Positions 45,703 through 57,991 of a DNA stretch of 64,000 nucleotides are shown piece after piece; position 1 is the stretch's first letter, and each line of letters begins with the position of its first letter. A model generated the notes under the pieces. The model searched no databases, had not been told where the DNA came from, and worked only from the letters and a program-made list of their open reading frames with translations. The position numbers and the translations under genes are program-made. Source of the DNA: Methyloterricola oryzae (GTDB lineage Bacteria; Pseudomonadota; Gammaproteobacteria; Methylococcales; Methylococcaceae); contig NZ_JYNS01000001.1 of NCBI RefSeq assembly GCF_000934725.1, positions 1-64,000 of the forward strand, read 5' to 3'.

Positions 45703-46905
45703 TTACCAGCCCGCCTCCTTTTCCGGCGAGGCAGAGATCTTGTGGATGGTCAGGTCGGCGCCATTGAATTCCTGCTCCGGATCCAGGCGCAGCCCCACCG
45801 TCAGTCTCAGGCCACCGTAGATGGCAAAGCCGCCAGCCAAGGCGATAACGACGCCCAGCCCCGTACCCAGCAACTGCGACATGAAACTGACGTTGCCCAG
45901 TCCTCCCAGGGCCGACTGCCCGAAAATCCCGGCGGCAATGCCGCCCCATGCGCCGCAGAGCCCGTGCAGCGGCCATACGCCCAGCACGTCGTCGATCTTC
46001 CAGCGGTTCTGGGTCAAGGTGAACATGTACACGAACAAGGTGCCGGCCACGCTTCCCACCACCAGGGCGCCCAGCGGGTGCATCAGGTCCGAGCCAGCGC
46101 ACACCGCCACCAGGCCTGCCAGGGGACCGTTATGCACGAAACCCGGGTCGTTGCGCCCAATGACGAGGGCTGCCAGGGTGCCGCCCACCATGGCCATGAG
46201 GGAATTCAGGGCCACCAGGCCGCTAACCGCGTTCAAGGTCTGCGCCGACATGACGTTGAAACCGAACCAGCCCACGGTCAGGATCCAGGCCCCCAGGGCC
46301 AGAAACGGAATGCTGGACGGCGGATGGGCCGAAATGGCGCCGTCACGCTGGTAGCGCCCACGCCGTGGCCCCAGCATCAGCACCGCTGCCAGGCCGATCC
46401 AGCCCCCCACCGCGTGCACCACGACGGAACCGGCAAAATCATGGAACGCAGCGCCAAACTGTTGCTCAAAGTAAGCTTGAACACCCAGGTTCTTGTTCCA
46501 GGCGATGCCCTCGAAGAACGGATAGATCAGCCCCACCAGCAGGAAGGTCGCCGCCAGTTGCGGATTGAAGCGGGCCCGCTCGGCGATGCCGCCGGACACG
46601 ATTGCCGGAATGGCCGCGGCGAAGGTGAGCAGAAAGAAGAACTTGACCAGTTCATAGCCGCTGTTGGCGGCCAGGTGTTCGGCGCCGGTAAAGAACTGCA
46701 CGCCATAGGCCAGGTAATAGCCAATGAAGAAGTACGCCACGGTGGACATGGCGAAATCGGAGAGAATCTTCACCAGTGCGTTCACCTGGTTCTTCCTCCG
46801 GACGGTGCCGAGTTCGAGAAAGGCGAAGCCGGAGTGCATGGCAAGCACCATGATGGCGCCTAGCAAGATGAAGAGTACGTCGCTGCTACTGTTTGTGTGT
46901 TCCAT
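45703..46905 (-). CDS. amt: Ammonium transporter
   Basis: The product has 400 residues from the ATG at 46905 (GAGG upstream). The open frame continues for hundreds of codons further, but that stretch is antisense to lhr and is rejected. Eleven membrane helices are expected. The twin pore histidines lie in VVHAVGGWIGLAAVL and VWPLHGLCGAWGGIAAG. It moves ammonium across the inner membrane. No signal peptide is apparent and no adjacent glnK is visible. A candidate sigma-54 promoter and NtrC-type sites precede it, as expected for nitrogen-regulated amt genes. Confidence 0.95.
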   Translation of the reverse strand: MEHTNSSSDVLFILLGAIMVLAMHSGFAFLELGTVRRKNQVNALVKILSDFAMSTVAYFFIGYYLAYGVQFFTGAEHLAANSGYELVKFFFLLTFAAAIPAIVSGGIAERARFNPQLAATFLLVGLIYPFFEGIAWNKNLGVQAYFEQQFGAAFHDFAGSVVVHAVGGWIGLAAVLMLGPRRGRYQRDGAISAHPPSSIPFLALGAWILTVGWFGFNVMSAQTLNAVSGLVALNSLMAMVGGTLAALVIGRNDPGFVHNGPLAGLVAVCAGSDLMHPLGALVVGSVAGTLFVYMFTLTQNRWKIDDVLGVWPLHGLCGAWGGIAAGIFGQSALGGLGNVSFMSQLLGTGLGVVIALAGGFAIYGGLRLTVGLRLDPEQEFNGADLTIHKISASPEKEAGW

Positions 46906-46937
46906 GGAATACCTCGTCGAACGAATCTCCTGGGCAC

Positions 46938-46954
46938 GGGCAAGAATTGGGCCT
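46938..46954 (-). promoter_or_regulatory. Candidate sigma-54 (-24/-12) promoter of amt
   Basis: On the minus strand AGGCCCAATTCTTGCCC keeps the invariant GG and GC, spaced by 10 bases, with TTGC at -12. It would start transcription about 22 bases before the amt ATG. Match to consensus judged by eye. Confidence 0.55.
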
Positions 46955-47028
46955 GAAAACGTAAGCACGCTATCCGCCTTGATTTGGGGCAGCCATGACC
47001 AGATTAGTGCACGGCGACCCGCGTCAAG

Positions 47029-47059
47029 TTGGTGCGCATGGCGACCAAAATCGCACCAA
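47029..47059 (-). promoter_or_regulatory. Candidate NtrC-type enhancer sites upstream of amt
   Basis: TTGGTGCG (47029-47036) and CGCACCAA (47052-47059) form an inverted repeat. On the minus strand GCACCAACTTGACGC resembles an NtrC site with one good half. The distance of about 100 bases upstream of the -24/-12 element is usual for NtrC enhancers. Confidence 0.5.
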
Positions 47060-47145
47060 TTAAGTTCATGCCCCGTCTGTATTTCAATGCCGGAACCTGA
47101 AAGCCCCACATTCACCCGTAGCCCGAATTGGTTTACCTTAAGTCC

Positions 47146-51414
<4,269 letters not shown>

Positions 51415-51421
51415 ACGCCGC

Positions 51422-52171
51422 CTAGTCGCGAACGCGCTTTTCGGCTTCCTTGCGCTGCAGTTCGAGCTCGTAGACCAGCTTCTGCAACTGCACCTGGAAG
51501 TTACGGGTGAAGTCGGAAAAGGCAAAGCCCAGCCGCCAGGTCTCGCTGCGCCCTTCCATGCCCTTGATCTCGAAGATGTAGCGCAGGTCCAGGCCGAACA
51601 TTTCATCCTTGATGCCAGTAGCCAGAATCGAGCAATTGGCGAAGTGGGTTCCTTTCTCCTTGTGCTCCCGAAACAGATTGGCCCGGTCGTGGATCGCCAA
51701 ACCGCCCAGGCTTAAGTCCATCACTTCGAATTCACCGACCTTGTCTTCCGACATCGGGATCCGGCATTTCATCTGCCAGGACAGCGGCACGCTGACCCGG
51801 AAGAAGGTGCGCCGCTGCAGCCAGTACAAGGAATTGGGAATGGGCACCGCAAACACACTATGGCCGTCGAGCTTGGCTTCGCTGATGTCGGTGGCGCTGA
51901 AGCGGGCCTGCACGCCCTCGACTTGTGCATCGAAGGTCACAGATCGGGCATTGGTGATGGAGGCGTTCAGGCTGCCACTGTTGGTGGCATCGATGGCCAA
52001 CAGACCCTTGTCCGGGATCACCTTGACGATGGTGGTCATGAAACCGGAGGTCTGGCCTCCCGGCGTTGCCGAGAGCAGGATCTTCTGCCGCTGCATGATC
52101 CGCAGCCGCTCGAGGATTTCCCCCCTGCCCGTCAATAAATACGAATCCTGGCTTTTTTGATGTTCCGACAT
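51422..52171 (-). CDS. PilZ-domain c-di-GMP effector, YcgR-like
   Basis: The product has 249 residues from the ATG at 52171; the longer frame is rejected. An N-terminal YcgR-type domain (about 10-120) is followed by PilZ. PilZ carries the RxxxR motif in LQRRTFFRVSVPL and the D/NxSxxG motif in VMDLSLGGLAIHD, the two c-di-GMP-binding elements. It ends in a charged coiled segment (LVYELELQRKEAEKRV). YcgR proteins act as flagellar brakes when c-di-GMP is high. The window also encodes GGDEF-EAL and HD-GYP proteins that would set that level. Confidence 0.93.
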   Translation of the reverse strand: MSEHQKSQDSYLLTGRGEILERLRIMQRQKILLSATPGGQTSGFMTTIVKVIPDKGLLAIDATNSGSLNASITNARSVTFDAQVEGVQARFSATDISEAKLDGHSVFAVPIPNSLYWLQRRTFFRVSVPLSWQMKCRIPMSEDKVGEFEVMDLSLGGLAIHDRANLFREHKEKGTHFANCSILATGIKDEMFGLDLRYIFEIKGMEGRSETWRLGFAFSDFTRNFQVQLQKLVYELELQRKEAEKRVRD

Positions 52172-52334
52172 GGATTGACGACCGAACGTCCTGGTTGATG
52201 CAACATATCCGATGCCACCGGCACCCTGACACCCTGCGTCGGCGGGCGTCTCGAAAGGCCGCGGCGGCATTTCCATACAGCCAAATGAACCAAGCTAATA
52301 ATAACTCATCGGCGCGAAGATGAACCGGGCCGCC

Positions 52335-52934
52335 TCATGGGCCGGCTCCCGCCTCCAGGCGCGAAAGGTCTTCCTGTGAGTTGATGTTAGCGAGCCGTTC
52401 CGGGCAGTCGCGGAAATCCGCCAGGGCCAAGCGATGCCGGCGCAGCCAGGCTTGCACCTTGCGTTCGCCAGCACACAGGTATGCTTCCAGATCGGGGGCC
52501 AGGGAGACATCCAGCAGGGCAAAGACTGGATGAATGCGGCCACCATCATCGGCTACGCAGATTTCCGCGCCCTCCTTCGCCAGGGTCTCGCACAACCGCA
52601 GCAGATAGCGGGCTTCCAGCAGCGGCGCATCGCAGGGGACACTGAGCAGATACGGGGTCTGCGCCGCCTTCATCGCCGCGAGCAGGCCGGCCAGGGGCCC
52701 CCCGAAATCCGCGTTCGCATCGGTCACCACCGGGCAGCCAAAGCGCGAATACACATCGAGGTTGCGGTTGGCGCTGATCACGACCTGCCCCGCCACTTGC
52801 CTCAAGGCATCCACGGCATACTCCGCCATGGGCCGCCCTCGGAACGGGATCAAGCCCTTGTCTTCGCCGCCCATGCGCGAGCCGCGCCCGCCCGCCAGCA
52901 CCACGCCGGTGATCTTTGCACGCTCCGGAATCAT
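52335..52934 (-). CDS. mobA: Molybdenum cofactor guanylyltransferase
   Basis: The product has 199 residues from the ATG at 52934 (AAGGG upstream). The nucleotide-binding start ITGVVLAGGRGSRMGGEDKG is the MobA signature. SVPCDAPLL carries the metal-binding Asp and GRIHPVFALLD is typical of the family. It links GMP to molybdopterin to give the bis-MGD cofactor in the cytoplasm. No mobB is adjacent. Together with the storage protein genes it shows an active molybdenum economy, though the loci are 30 kb apart. Confidence 0.95.
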   Translation of the reverse strand: MIPERAKITGVVLAGGRGSRMGGEDKGLIPFRGRPMAEYAVDALRQVAGQVVISANRNLDVYSRFGCPVVTDANADFGGPLAGLLAAMKAAQTPYLLSVPCDAPLLEARYLLRLCETLAKEGAEICVADDGGRIHPVFALLDVSLAPDLEAYLCAGERKVQAWLRRHRLALADFRDCPERLANINSQEDLSRLEAGAGP

Positions 52935-52988
52935 GATGCTACCCTTGAGCGCGCCGCTGCCCGGATGAATTCGCCCCGCCACCACGCC

Positions 52989-53447
52989 ATGCACCATCGA
53001 CGCCTACTGTTGCCGATTCTCTTCACCGTGGCCGCCTGTACAGCGCACCCGCCCAGGCCCGGTCCTGTCAATTACGAAAAAGCCACCGCGGCCAAACCCT
53101 ACGACGATGTGCTGGCGGAACTGGAACTGGCCATCACCGAGCAGAATTTCCGCATCACCGGCCACAACCACATCGGCAGCGTCATCCGCAGCCGGGAGAA
53201 CATCGCCTTCCCCGACTACGACACGCTGCAGTTCTGCAACCTGACCCTGGCCAAACAAATGCTGGAAATGTCGCCCGCCGCGGTGGCCCACATGCCGTGC
53301 AACGTGGCCGTGCGCTCGGAAAACGGCCAGGTGATCGTCACCACCCATCTGCTGCCCGAGGACTCGGACAATGAAAAGCTAAACGCCTTCTTCCGCGAGA
53401 TGAACGGCAAGCTGCGCAAGATTGTCGACTTCGCGGTGGATCAATAG
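52989..53447 (+). CDS. DUF302-domain lipoprotein
   Basis: The product has 152 residues from the ATG at 52989; an ATG eight codons earlier (52965) is equally possible. Lipobox TVAAC follows a short hydrophobic segment. The remaining domain (YDDVLAELELAITEQNFRIT, FPDYDTLQFCNLTLAKQMLE, AHMPCNVAVRSENGQVIVTT) matches DUF302, which folds as a small alpha/beta dimer of unknown function. It should be anchored in the periplasm. It is divergent from mobA with about 55 bases between starts. Confidence 0.87.
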   Translation: MHHRRLLLPILFTVAACTAHPPRPGPVNYEKATAAKPYDDVLAELELAITEQNFRITGHNHIGSVIRSRENIAFPDYDTLQFCNLTLAKQMLEMSPAAVAHMPCNVAVRSENGQVIVTTHLLPEDSDNEKLNAFFREMNGKLRKIVDFAVDQ

Positions 53448-53729
53448 GCTTCTGATAGGCCGTTGAAATTCGAAAGGGTGCCTTCGTCTTTGAACCCACC
53501 CATGGATTCAATCAGGCGCTCTGGACAGCCTATTGACGTTGCATTTTCGATTCGCCAGAAACCCCATTGTCCGCGCCACCTGCAGCGTTATTGCAGGACC
53601 GGCTGATAACCACATTCTGCGACAACTTACTGGTGTTGGATTTCAGTAAATATTAAAAGGATCGCGATGTGTGGTACGTCGTCTCGAGAATTGTTATGGC
53701 ACATCCCATGGGCTCAAAGCGGCGCTACT
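53448..53729. other. Intergenic region with a small hairpin
   Basis: Between convergent genes; no gene is supported. CCTGCA-GCGTTAT-TGCAGG at 53579-53597 is a 6-bp hairpin without a T-run. Composition becomes AT-richer towards the acyltransferase gene. Confidence 0.4.
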
Positions 53730-54326
53730 CTATCTGGTTTTGATAACCCGGGCAGGAACCCCCACCGCGACAGAGTAGTCTGGAATATCCCGAGTCACCA
53801 CAGAACCTGCTCCGATCACACACCCGGTGCCGACGTTGGCCATGATGATGGCACCGGTACCAAGCCAAGTGTCGTCGCCAATGGAAATGTGTTCGTATTT
53901 ACCCGGTTGGTGGTGCATCAGTTTGGTCTTATCGGCAAAGCCGTGGGTTATCCGTCCAGGTATGATTTGTACATTATCTGCAATCAGGCACATCCGTCCA
54001 ATTTTACCGCCGCCAAAGTTGCAGTTGGCGCCCACATAGGTGCCTTCTCCAATTTCCACCGACCGCCGGCAGATGTGTACGCCTTGAGATAAGTACACCG
54101 GATTCTTTGAGAAGCCCGGCATAAACTTGGCGTAGAATTTCATTCGGATCCACATACCCCACAACCCCGGATAACGGGAAAGGTAGTAAGAGCATTCTTC
54201 AAAGTATTTATTCTCCTCACCGGCCAATCTATAAAGCCGGTAAATGATGCAAAACTTAAGAAGAATGAGGCGCTTTTTAATATTTATGTAAAGCGAAATA
54301 AAGTTCCAAAAAATGGATTTAATCAT
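53730..54326 (-). CDS. Left-handed beta-helix (hexapeptide) acyltransferase
   Basis: A 198-residue product. Residues about 78-190 form hexapeptide repeats ([59 protein letters not shown]). The ending VPARVIKTR is typical of sugar or serine O-acetyltransferases, and the active-site-type His lies in RITHGF. It likely acetylates a sugar or lipid-linked glycan using acetyl-CoA. The N-terminal 70 residues are basic and AT-rich in codon use, unlike neighbours, and there is no glycan cluster around it. Together with the adjacent IS remnant this suggests a transferred fragment. Confidence 0.85.
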   Translation of the reverse strand: MIKSIFWNFISLYINIKKRLILLKFCIIYRLYRLAGEENKYFEECSYYLSRYPGLWGMWIRMKFYAKFMPGFSKNPVYLSQGVHICRRSVEIGEGTYVGANCNFGGGKIGRMCLIADNVQIIPGRITHGFADKTKLMHHQPGKYEHISIGDDTWLGTGAIIMANVGTGCVIGAGSVVTRDIPDYSVAVGVPARVIKTR

Positions 54327-54520
54327 ATATGCAAATTTGGTTACTGTTTACAAAAACGAGGAGCAAGAATCGACAATATAGCAACAACCAGAACTCTGCT
54401 GCCTCATTGATGTGCCCATCAAAATCAAGTTGACTTTACATATACTTTCCATGCAGGCAAATACGAAGCATCCACAAGATCTGACCCACCAAAATTGCTT
54501 AAAGTATAATCAGCCGTTTG

Positions 54521-54679
54521 TTACCTGCCTCGCTGACCTTTGGGATACACCGGCTCTATCAACGCCACTAGTTCAGCCCAAGGCGCCACGCGCTCCATTT
54601 CGACTAGAAACATCTCCCGGCGCGTTACGCGACTCTTGTACTGGAGGCCCAGGTCAAGAACACTGGTCAGCTTGATCAT
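54521..54679 (-). pseudogene. Truncated IS5-type transposase N-terminus
   Basis: A 52-codon frame reads VTRREMFLVEMERVAPWAEL, then VALIEPVYPKGQRGR and stop. This is the conserved start of IS5-family transposases (R-E-x-F-L-x-x-M-x-x-V-x-P-W). The catalytic DDE region is entirely missing, so the element is dead. It lies in an otherwise empty 495-base gap between the acyltransferase and pterin dehydratase genes. Confidence 0.7.
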
Positions 54680-54720
54680 CGAATGGAGCGTCAGGATTTT
54701 AGGTGTGCAGACACTTTGCT

Positions 54721-54757
54721 GCGTTGCCCGTCACTTGATTAAATCAGCGTTTCCCCA
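54721..54757 (-). mobile_element. Probable left end of the decayed IS5-type element
   Basis: On the minus strand TGGGGAAACGCTGATTTAAT, then CAAGTGACGGGC, resembles an IS5-family terminal inverted repeat. It lies 40-80 bases before the transposase start, as in intact elements. No partner repeat was found. Confidence 0.45.
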
Positions 54758-54821
54758 TCACGGAAGCTTTCCGTGTTTTTAGAATGGGCTCATTGCGCTA
54801 GAGCAGAAACAGGCCCTTCCC

Positions 54822-55199
54822 TTAGTCGTATTTGATGTACTTGAACCGCGGGTCGTCCGGCGTGCCTTCCAGCGCGCCGCCGCTTTCCGCCGCCGCGTTC
54901 CACTGAATCACCTCCTCGATCTTCCGGGCCAGGGTGAAATCCTTGTCGGTGATACCCTTGGCGCTATGGGTCACCAGCTTGACGATGACGAAGGCATAGG
55001 ACACGGTGAGGTCCGGATGATGCCAGGCGGCCTCCGCCAGATGGCCCACGGTGTTCACCACCATCAACGTGCCTTTCCAGCCGCTCGTGCGGAACTTGCG
55101 GCGAATCCAGCCGTTCTCGTAGTACCAGTGAGGGAGTTCCGCCTGGAGTTTTTCCGCGATTTCAGTTTCGGAGTAAACACGTTCTTCTTTTCTGCTCAT
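54822..55199 (-). CDS. 4a-hydroxytetrahydrobiopterin dehydratase (pterin-4a-carbinolamine dehydratase)
   Basis: The product has 125 residues from the ATG at 55199 (GGAGAAGGG upstream). The family motif is present: LAEAAWHHPDLTVSYAFVIV, with the two active-site histidines, and THSAKGITDKDFTLARKIEE. It dehydrates the carbinolamine made by aromatic amino-acid hydroxylases to recycle the pterin. It is somewhat longer than the usual 100-115 residues, with an extra C-terminal tail. No hydroxylase gene is in the window. Confidence 0.93.
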   Translation of the reverse strand: MSRKEERVYSETEIAEKLQAELPHWYYENGWIRRKFRTSGWKGTLMVVNTVGHLAEAAWHHPDLTVSYAFVIVKLVTHSAKGITDKDFTLARKIEEVIQWNAAAESGGALEGTPDDPRFKYIKYD

Positions 55200-55281
55200 G
55201 GCCCTTCTCCAAACGAGACGTGGCATGTAGCATCCGGCGCGCCGCCGAAACTTGTCAAGCGCCGCGCCAAATCGCAGGCCC

Positions 55282-55305
55282 AAAAAAAGCGGCCTAAAGG
55301 CCGCT
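55282..55305 (-). terminator. Rho-independent terminator after panD
   Basis: On the minus strand AGCGGCCT-TT-AGGCCGCT is followed by a run of seven Ts, starting about 30 bases after the panD stop. It should end the pcnB-folK-panBCD transcript. Confidence 0.85.
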
Positions 55306-55333
55306 CAATATTCCTCAAAAGCAATCGCTTGGC

Positions 55334-55714
55334 TCAGGCAGCCTGAACCGGAATGGCGTGGCCGACGCGCTCGATCTGGTTCTTTTCGTTGACGTAGATG
55401 AGATTGGGCTGATAGTTCAGCAACTCGGCCTGGCTTAGCACTGCGTAGGCGCAGATAATGACGATGTCGTTGGGCGCCGCATGGCGGGCCGCCGCGCCGT
55501 TCACCGAGACGATGCCGGAGCCGTCCTGGGCGCGGATGGCATAGGTGATGAAGCGGGCGCCGTTGTTGACGTTGTAGATGTGGATCTGCTCATACTCCCT
55601 TATGCCCGCGCGGTCCAGCAGGACACCGTCTATCGCACAGGAGCCCTCGTATTCCAGCTCCGAATGCGTCACACGCGCCCTGTGCAACTTCGCTTTCAAT
55701 AGGGTGGTCTGCAT
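55334..55714 (-). CDS. panD: Aspartate 1-decarboxylase proenzyme
   Basis: The product has 126 residues from the ATG at 55714 (TTG one codon earlier rejected). The self-cleavage site Gly24-Ser25 ([10 protein letters not shown]) that yields the pyruvoyl group is intact, as are [10 protein letters not shown] and [16 protein letters not shown]. It makes beta-alanine for pantothenate. It is the last gene of the pan cluster, about 100 bases after panC and followed by a terminator. Confidence 0.97.
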   Translation of the reverse strand: MQTTLLKAKLHRARVTHSELEYEGSCAIDGVLLDRAGIREYEQIHIYNVNNGARFITYAIRAQDGSGIVSVNGAAARHAAPNDIVIICAYAVLSQAELLNYQPNLIYVNEKNQIERVGHAIPVQAA

Positions 55715-55813
55715 CAATATAACCTGTCAGGGCTGTGGGGAGGACGAATTATGCCGCAAGGCTTTGTTCCGGAGCAACCGGCCCCCTCTTGGCGAGGGTA
55801 AACGGTTTGTTCA

Positions 55814-56671
55814 TCAAACCAAGCCCAATCCTAAGGAAATATTATCGATGAGACGGGCTTTCCCCAGGCGCGCCGCCACCAGCACGACCAGTTCAACATC
55901 GCCGGTATCAGGCATTTCCAGATCGCTGGCTCGGCGGATCGCCAGATAGTCCGGCGCAAATCCCGCCTCCCGCAATTCGTGCTCGCCCTGCGTCTCCAGC
56001 GCCGCATAGTCCCGCTGTCCGGCACGCAGTTGATCGGCAATCCGCAGTAGCAATTGGTGCAGGAAAGCCGCCCGCGTCTTTTCCTCGGGGCTGAGGTAGC
56101 CATTACGCGAACTCATGGCCAAGCCGCTGGGCTCGCGCACCGTGGGCACGCCGACGATCTCCACCGGCAGGTTGAGGTCGCGGGTCATGCGCCGGATCAC
56201 CGCCAATTGCTGGAAGTCCTTCTCCCCGAACAGGGCCAGATCGGGCTGCACCATGTTGAACAGCTTGCACACGACGGTGGCGACCCCGCGGAAATGCCCG
56301 GGCCGAACCTTCCCGCACAGCCGGTCGGACAGCCCCGGCACCTCGACGAAGCTCATGCCCTGGCTGCCCCCCGGATACATTTCCTCGACCCTGGGCAGGA
56401 ACAGCAGGTCCACCCCAGCCTCGCGCAGCTTGGCGGCATCCGCCTCCTCGGTTCGGGGGTAGTTCGCGAAGTCCTCGCCGGCACCGAACTGGGTGGGATT
56501 GACAAAGATGCTCACCACCACGCGCCGGGCCTGGCGTTTCGCCTCGGCGACCAGATGCAGATGGCCTTCGTGCAGGTTGCCCATGGTGGGCACCAAGGCG
56601 ATGCGCTCCCCGCCCTGGCGCCACGCCCCTGTGGCCGCGCGCAAGGCGGCAATGGTTTCAACGGTCTGCAT
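55814..56671 (-). CDS. panC: Pantothenate synthetase
   Basis: The 285-residue product shows LVPTMGNLHEGHLHLV (HIGH-type ATP site), FVNPTQFGAGEDFANYPRTE, FGEKDFQQLAVIRRM and AMSSRNGYLS. All are diagnostic. It joins pantoate and beta-alanine using ATP in the cytoplasm. It begins 14 bases after the panB stop, in the same operon. Confidence 0.98.
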   Translation of the reverse strand: MQTVETIAALRAATGAWRQGGERIALVPTMGNLHEGHLHLVAEAKRQARRVVVSIFVNPTQFGAGEDFANYPRTEEADAAKLREAGVDLLFLPRVEEMYPGGSQGMSFVEVPGLSDRLCGKVRPGHFRGVATVVCKLFNMVQPDLALFGEKDFQQLAVIRRMTRDLNLPVEIVGVPTVREPSGLAMSSRNGYLSPEEKTRAAFLHQLLLRIADQLRAGQRDYAALETQGEHELREAGFAPDYLAIRRASDLEMPDTGDVELVVLVAARLGKARLIDNISLGLGLV

Positions 56672-56685
56672 CAGGCGCGTTCGCC

Positions 56686-57492
56686 TCAGTAACTGTGCTC
56701 GGGCCCTGGAAACTGGCCCGCGCGGACCGCTTCCACATAGGCCGCCGCCGCGCCTTCGATGCTACCCGCGCCAGAAAGGAAGTCCTTGACGAAACGCGGA
56801 CGCTTGCCGGCTCCCATGCCCAGCATGTCGTGCAGCACCAGCACCTGGCCATCGCAGTCGACGCCGGCGCCGATGCCGATGCAAGGAATCCTAAGTGCGC
56901 GGCTGATCTCACCGGCCAGGCGCGCCGGGATGCACTCCAGCACCAGCAGGCTGGCGCCCGCCTCCTGAAGACCCAGGGCGTCTTCCAGCAGGGCCTGGGC
57001 CGAAGCCTCGTCACCGGCCTGCATGTGATAGCCGCCGAGAGCATGGACGGATTGGGGCAGCAATCCCAGGTGGCCGCACACCGGCATGTTTTGGGACACC
57101 AGGAAGCGGACGATCTCGCAACGGCTGCGGCCGCCCTCCAGCTTGACCATGTTGACGCCCCCTTCGCGGAACAGGCGCGCGGCATTCTGCGCCGCCGCCT
57201 CCGCCGTCGGGTAGCTCATGAAAGGCAGGTCCGCGATGATGAACGCCCGGCTCGCGCCAGAGGCCACACAGCGGCTGTGATAAACCATTTCATCCAGGGT
57301 GACCGTCAGCGTGGTGCCGCCGCCCTTGACGACCATTCCAAGCGAGTCGCCCACCAGGATGACATCGACCCCGGCCCGGTCCAACGCGGCGGTAAAGCCG
57401 GCATCGTAGGCGGTCAGGACTGCGATCTTCTCGCCCGCCGCCTTCATCCGCAGCAGACGCGGCAGGGTGACCTTGCCCTGCGCGCTAGACAC
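56686..57492 (-). CDS. panB: 3-methyl-2-oxobutanoate hydroxymethyltransferase
   Basis: The 268-residue product contains LTAYDAGFTAALDRAGVDVI, VGDSLGMVVKG and VKLEGGRSRCEIVRFL, together with metal- and substrate-site residues expected of PanB. It makes ketopantoate from ketoisovalerate and methylene-tetrahydrofolate. Its start overlaps the folK stop by 8 bases. Confidence 0.98.
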   Translation of the reverse strand: MSSAQGKVTLPRLLRMKAAGEKIAVLTAYDAGFTAALDRAGVDVILVGDSLGMVVKGGGTTLTVTLDEMVYHSRCVASGASRAFIIADLPFMSYPTAEAAAQNAARLFREGGVNMVKLEGGRSRCEIVRFLVSQNMPVCGHLGLLPQSVHALGGYHMQAGDEASAQALLEDALGLQEAGASLLVLECIPARLAGEISRALRIPCIGIGAGVDCDGQVLVLHDMLGMGAGKRPRFVKDFLSGAGSIEGAAAAYVEAVRAGQFPGPEHSY

Positions 57493-57991
57493 GGCCGATC
57501 ACCCGGATGCCGCGGTCGGGACATTGCTTGAGCAGATCACCCAACGCGCCGTGACCCGGCACATTAAGCTGCGGCGGGGCAATTTCGGCCAAGGGATAGA
57601 GCACGAACTCGCGCTGGGCGAGACCCGGATGCGGCACGTTCAGGCGTGGCAGATCGATGTTCTGTTCGCCATACAGGAGTAGGTCCAGGTCCAGTGTGCG
57701 CGGGCCCCAGCGCTCGCCGCTACGCACCCGGCCCTGGGCCTGCTCGATGGCCTGGAGGGCGTCCAGCAGTTGCAGCGGCTCCAGGGTCGTGGAAACCGCC
57801 ATGACGGCGTTCACGTAATCCGGCTGGTCCGAAGGCCCCATTGGGGCGCTGCGGTAGAGACTGGAGATGGACAACTCCCGAAGACCGGCCAGCGCAGCGA
57901 TAGCCTTGCGCGCCGAACGGAGTTGGTCCTCGGGATGTTCCAGATTGCTGCCCAGCCCGATATAGGCCGTGACCGGCTCAGTCACCGGCAT
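57485..57991 (-). CDS. folK: HPPK (6-hydroxymethyl-dihydropterin pyrophosphokinase)
   Basis: The 168-residue product contains AYIGLGSNLEHPEDQL, the central YRSAPMGPSDQPDYVNAVM and RWGPRTLDLDLLLYG, covering the pterin site and both metal-binding Asp residues. It pyrophosphorylates hydroxymethyl-dihydropterin in folate synthesis. It overlaps pcnB by 14 bases and panB by 8. Folate supplies the one-carbon donor of PanB. Confidence 0.97.
   Translation of the reverse strand: MPVTEPVTAYIGLGSNLEHPEDQLRSARKAIAALAGLRELSISSLYRSAPMGPSDQPDYVNAVMAVSTTLEPLQLLDALQAIEQAQGRVRSGERWGPRTLDLDLLLYGEQNIDLPRLNVPHPGLAQREFVLYPLAEIAPPQLNVPGHGALGDLLKQCPDRGIRVIGRV

Noticed and set aside
53667-54092. Plus-strand frame beginning MCGTSS, reminiscent of an amidotransferase start
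   Set aside because: Only the first three residues match; the rest is antisense to the hexapeptide acyltransferase.
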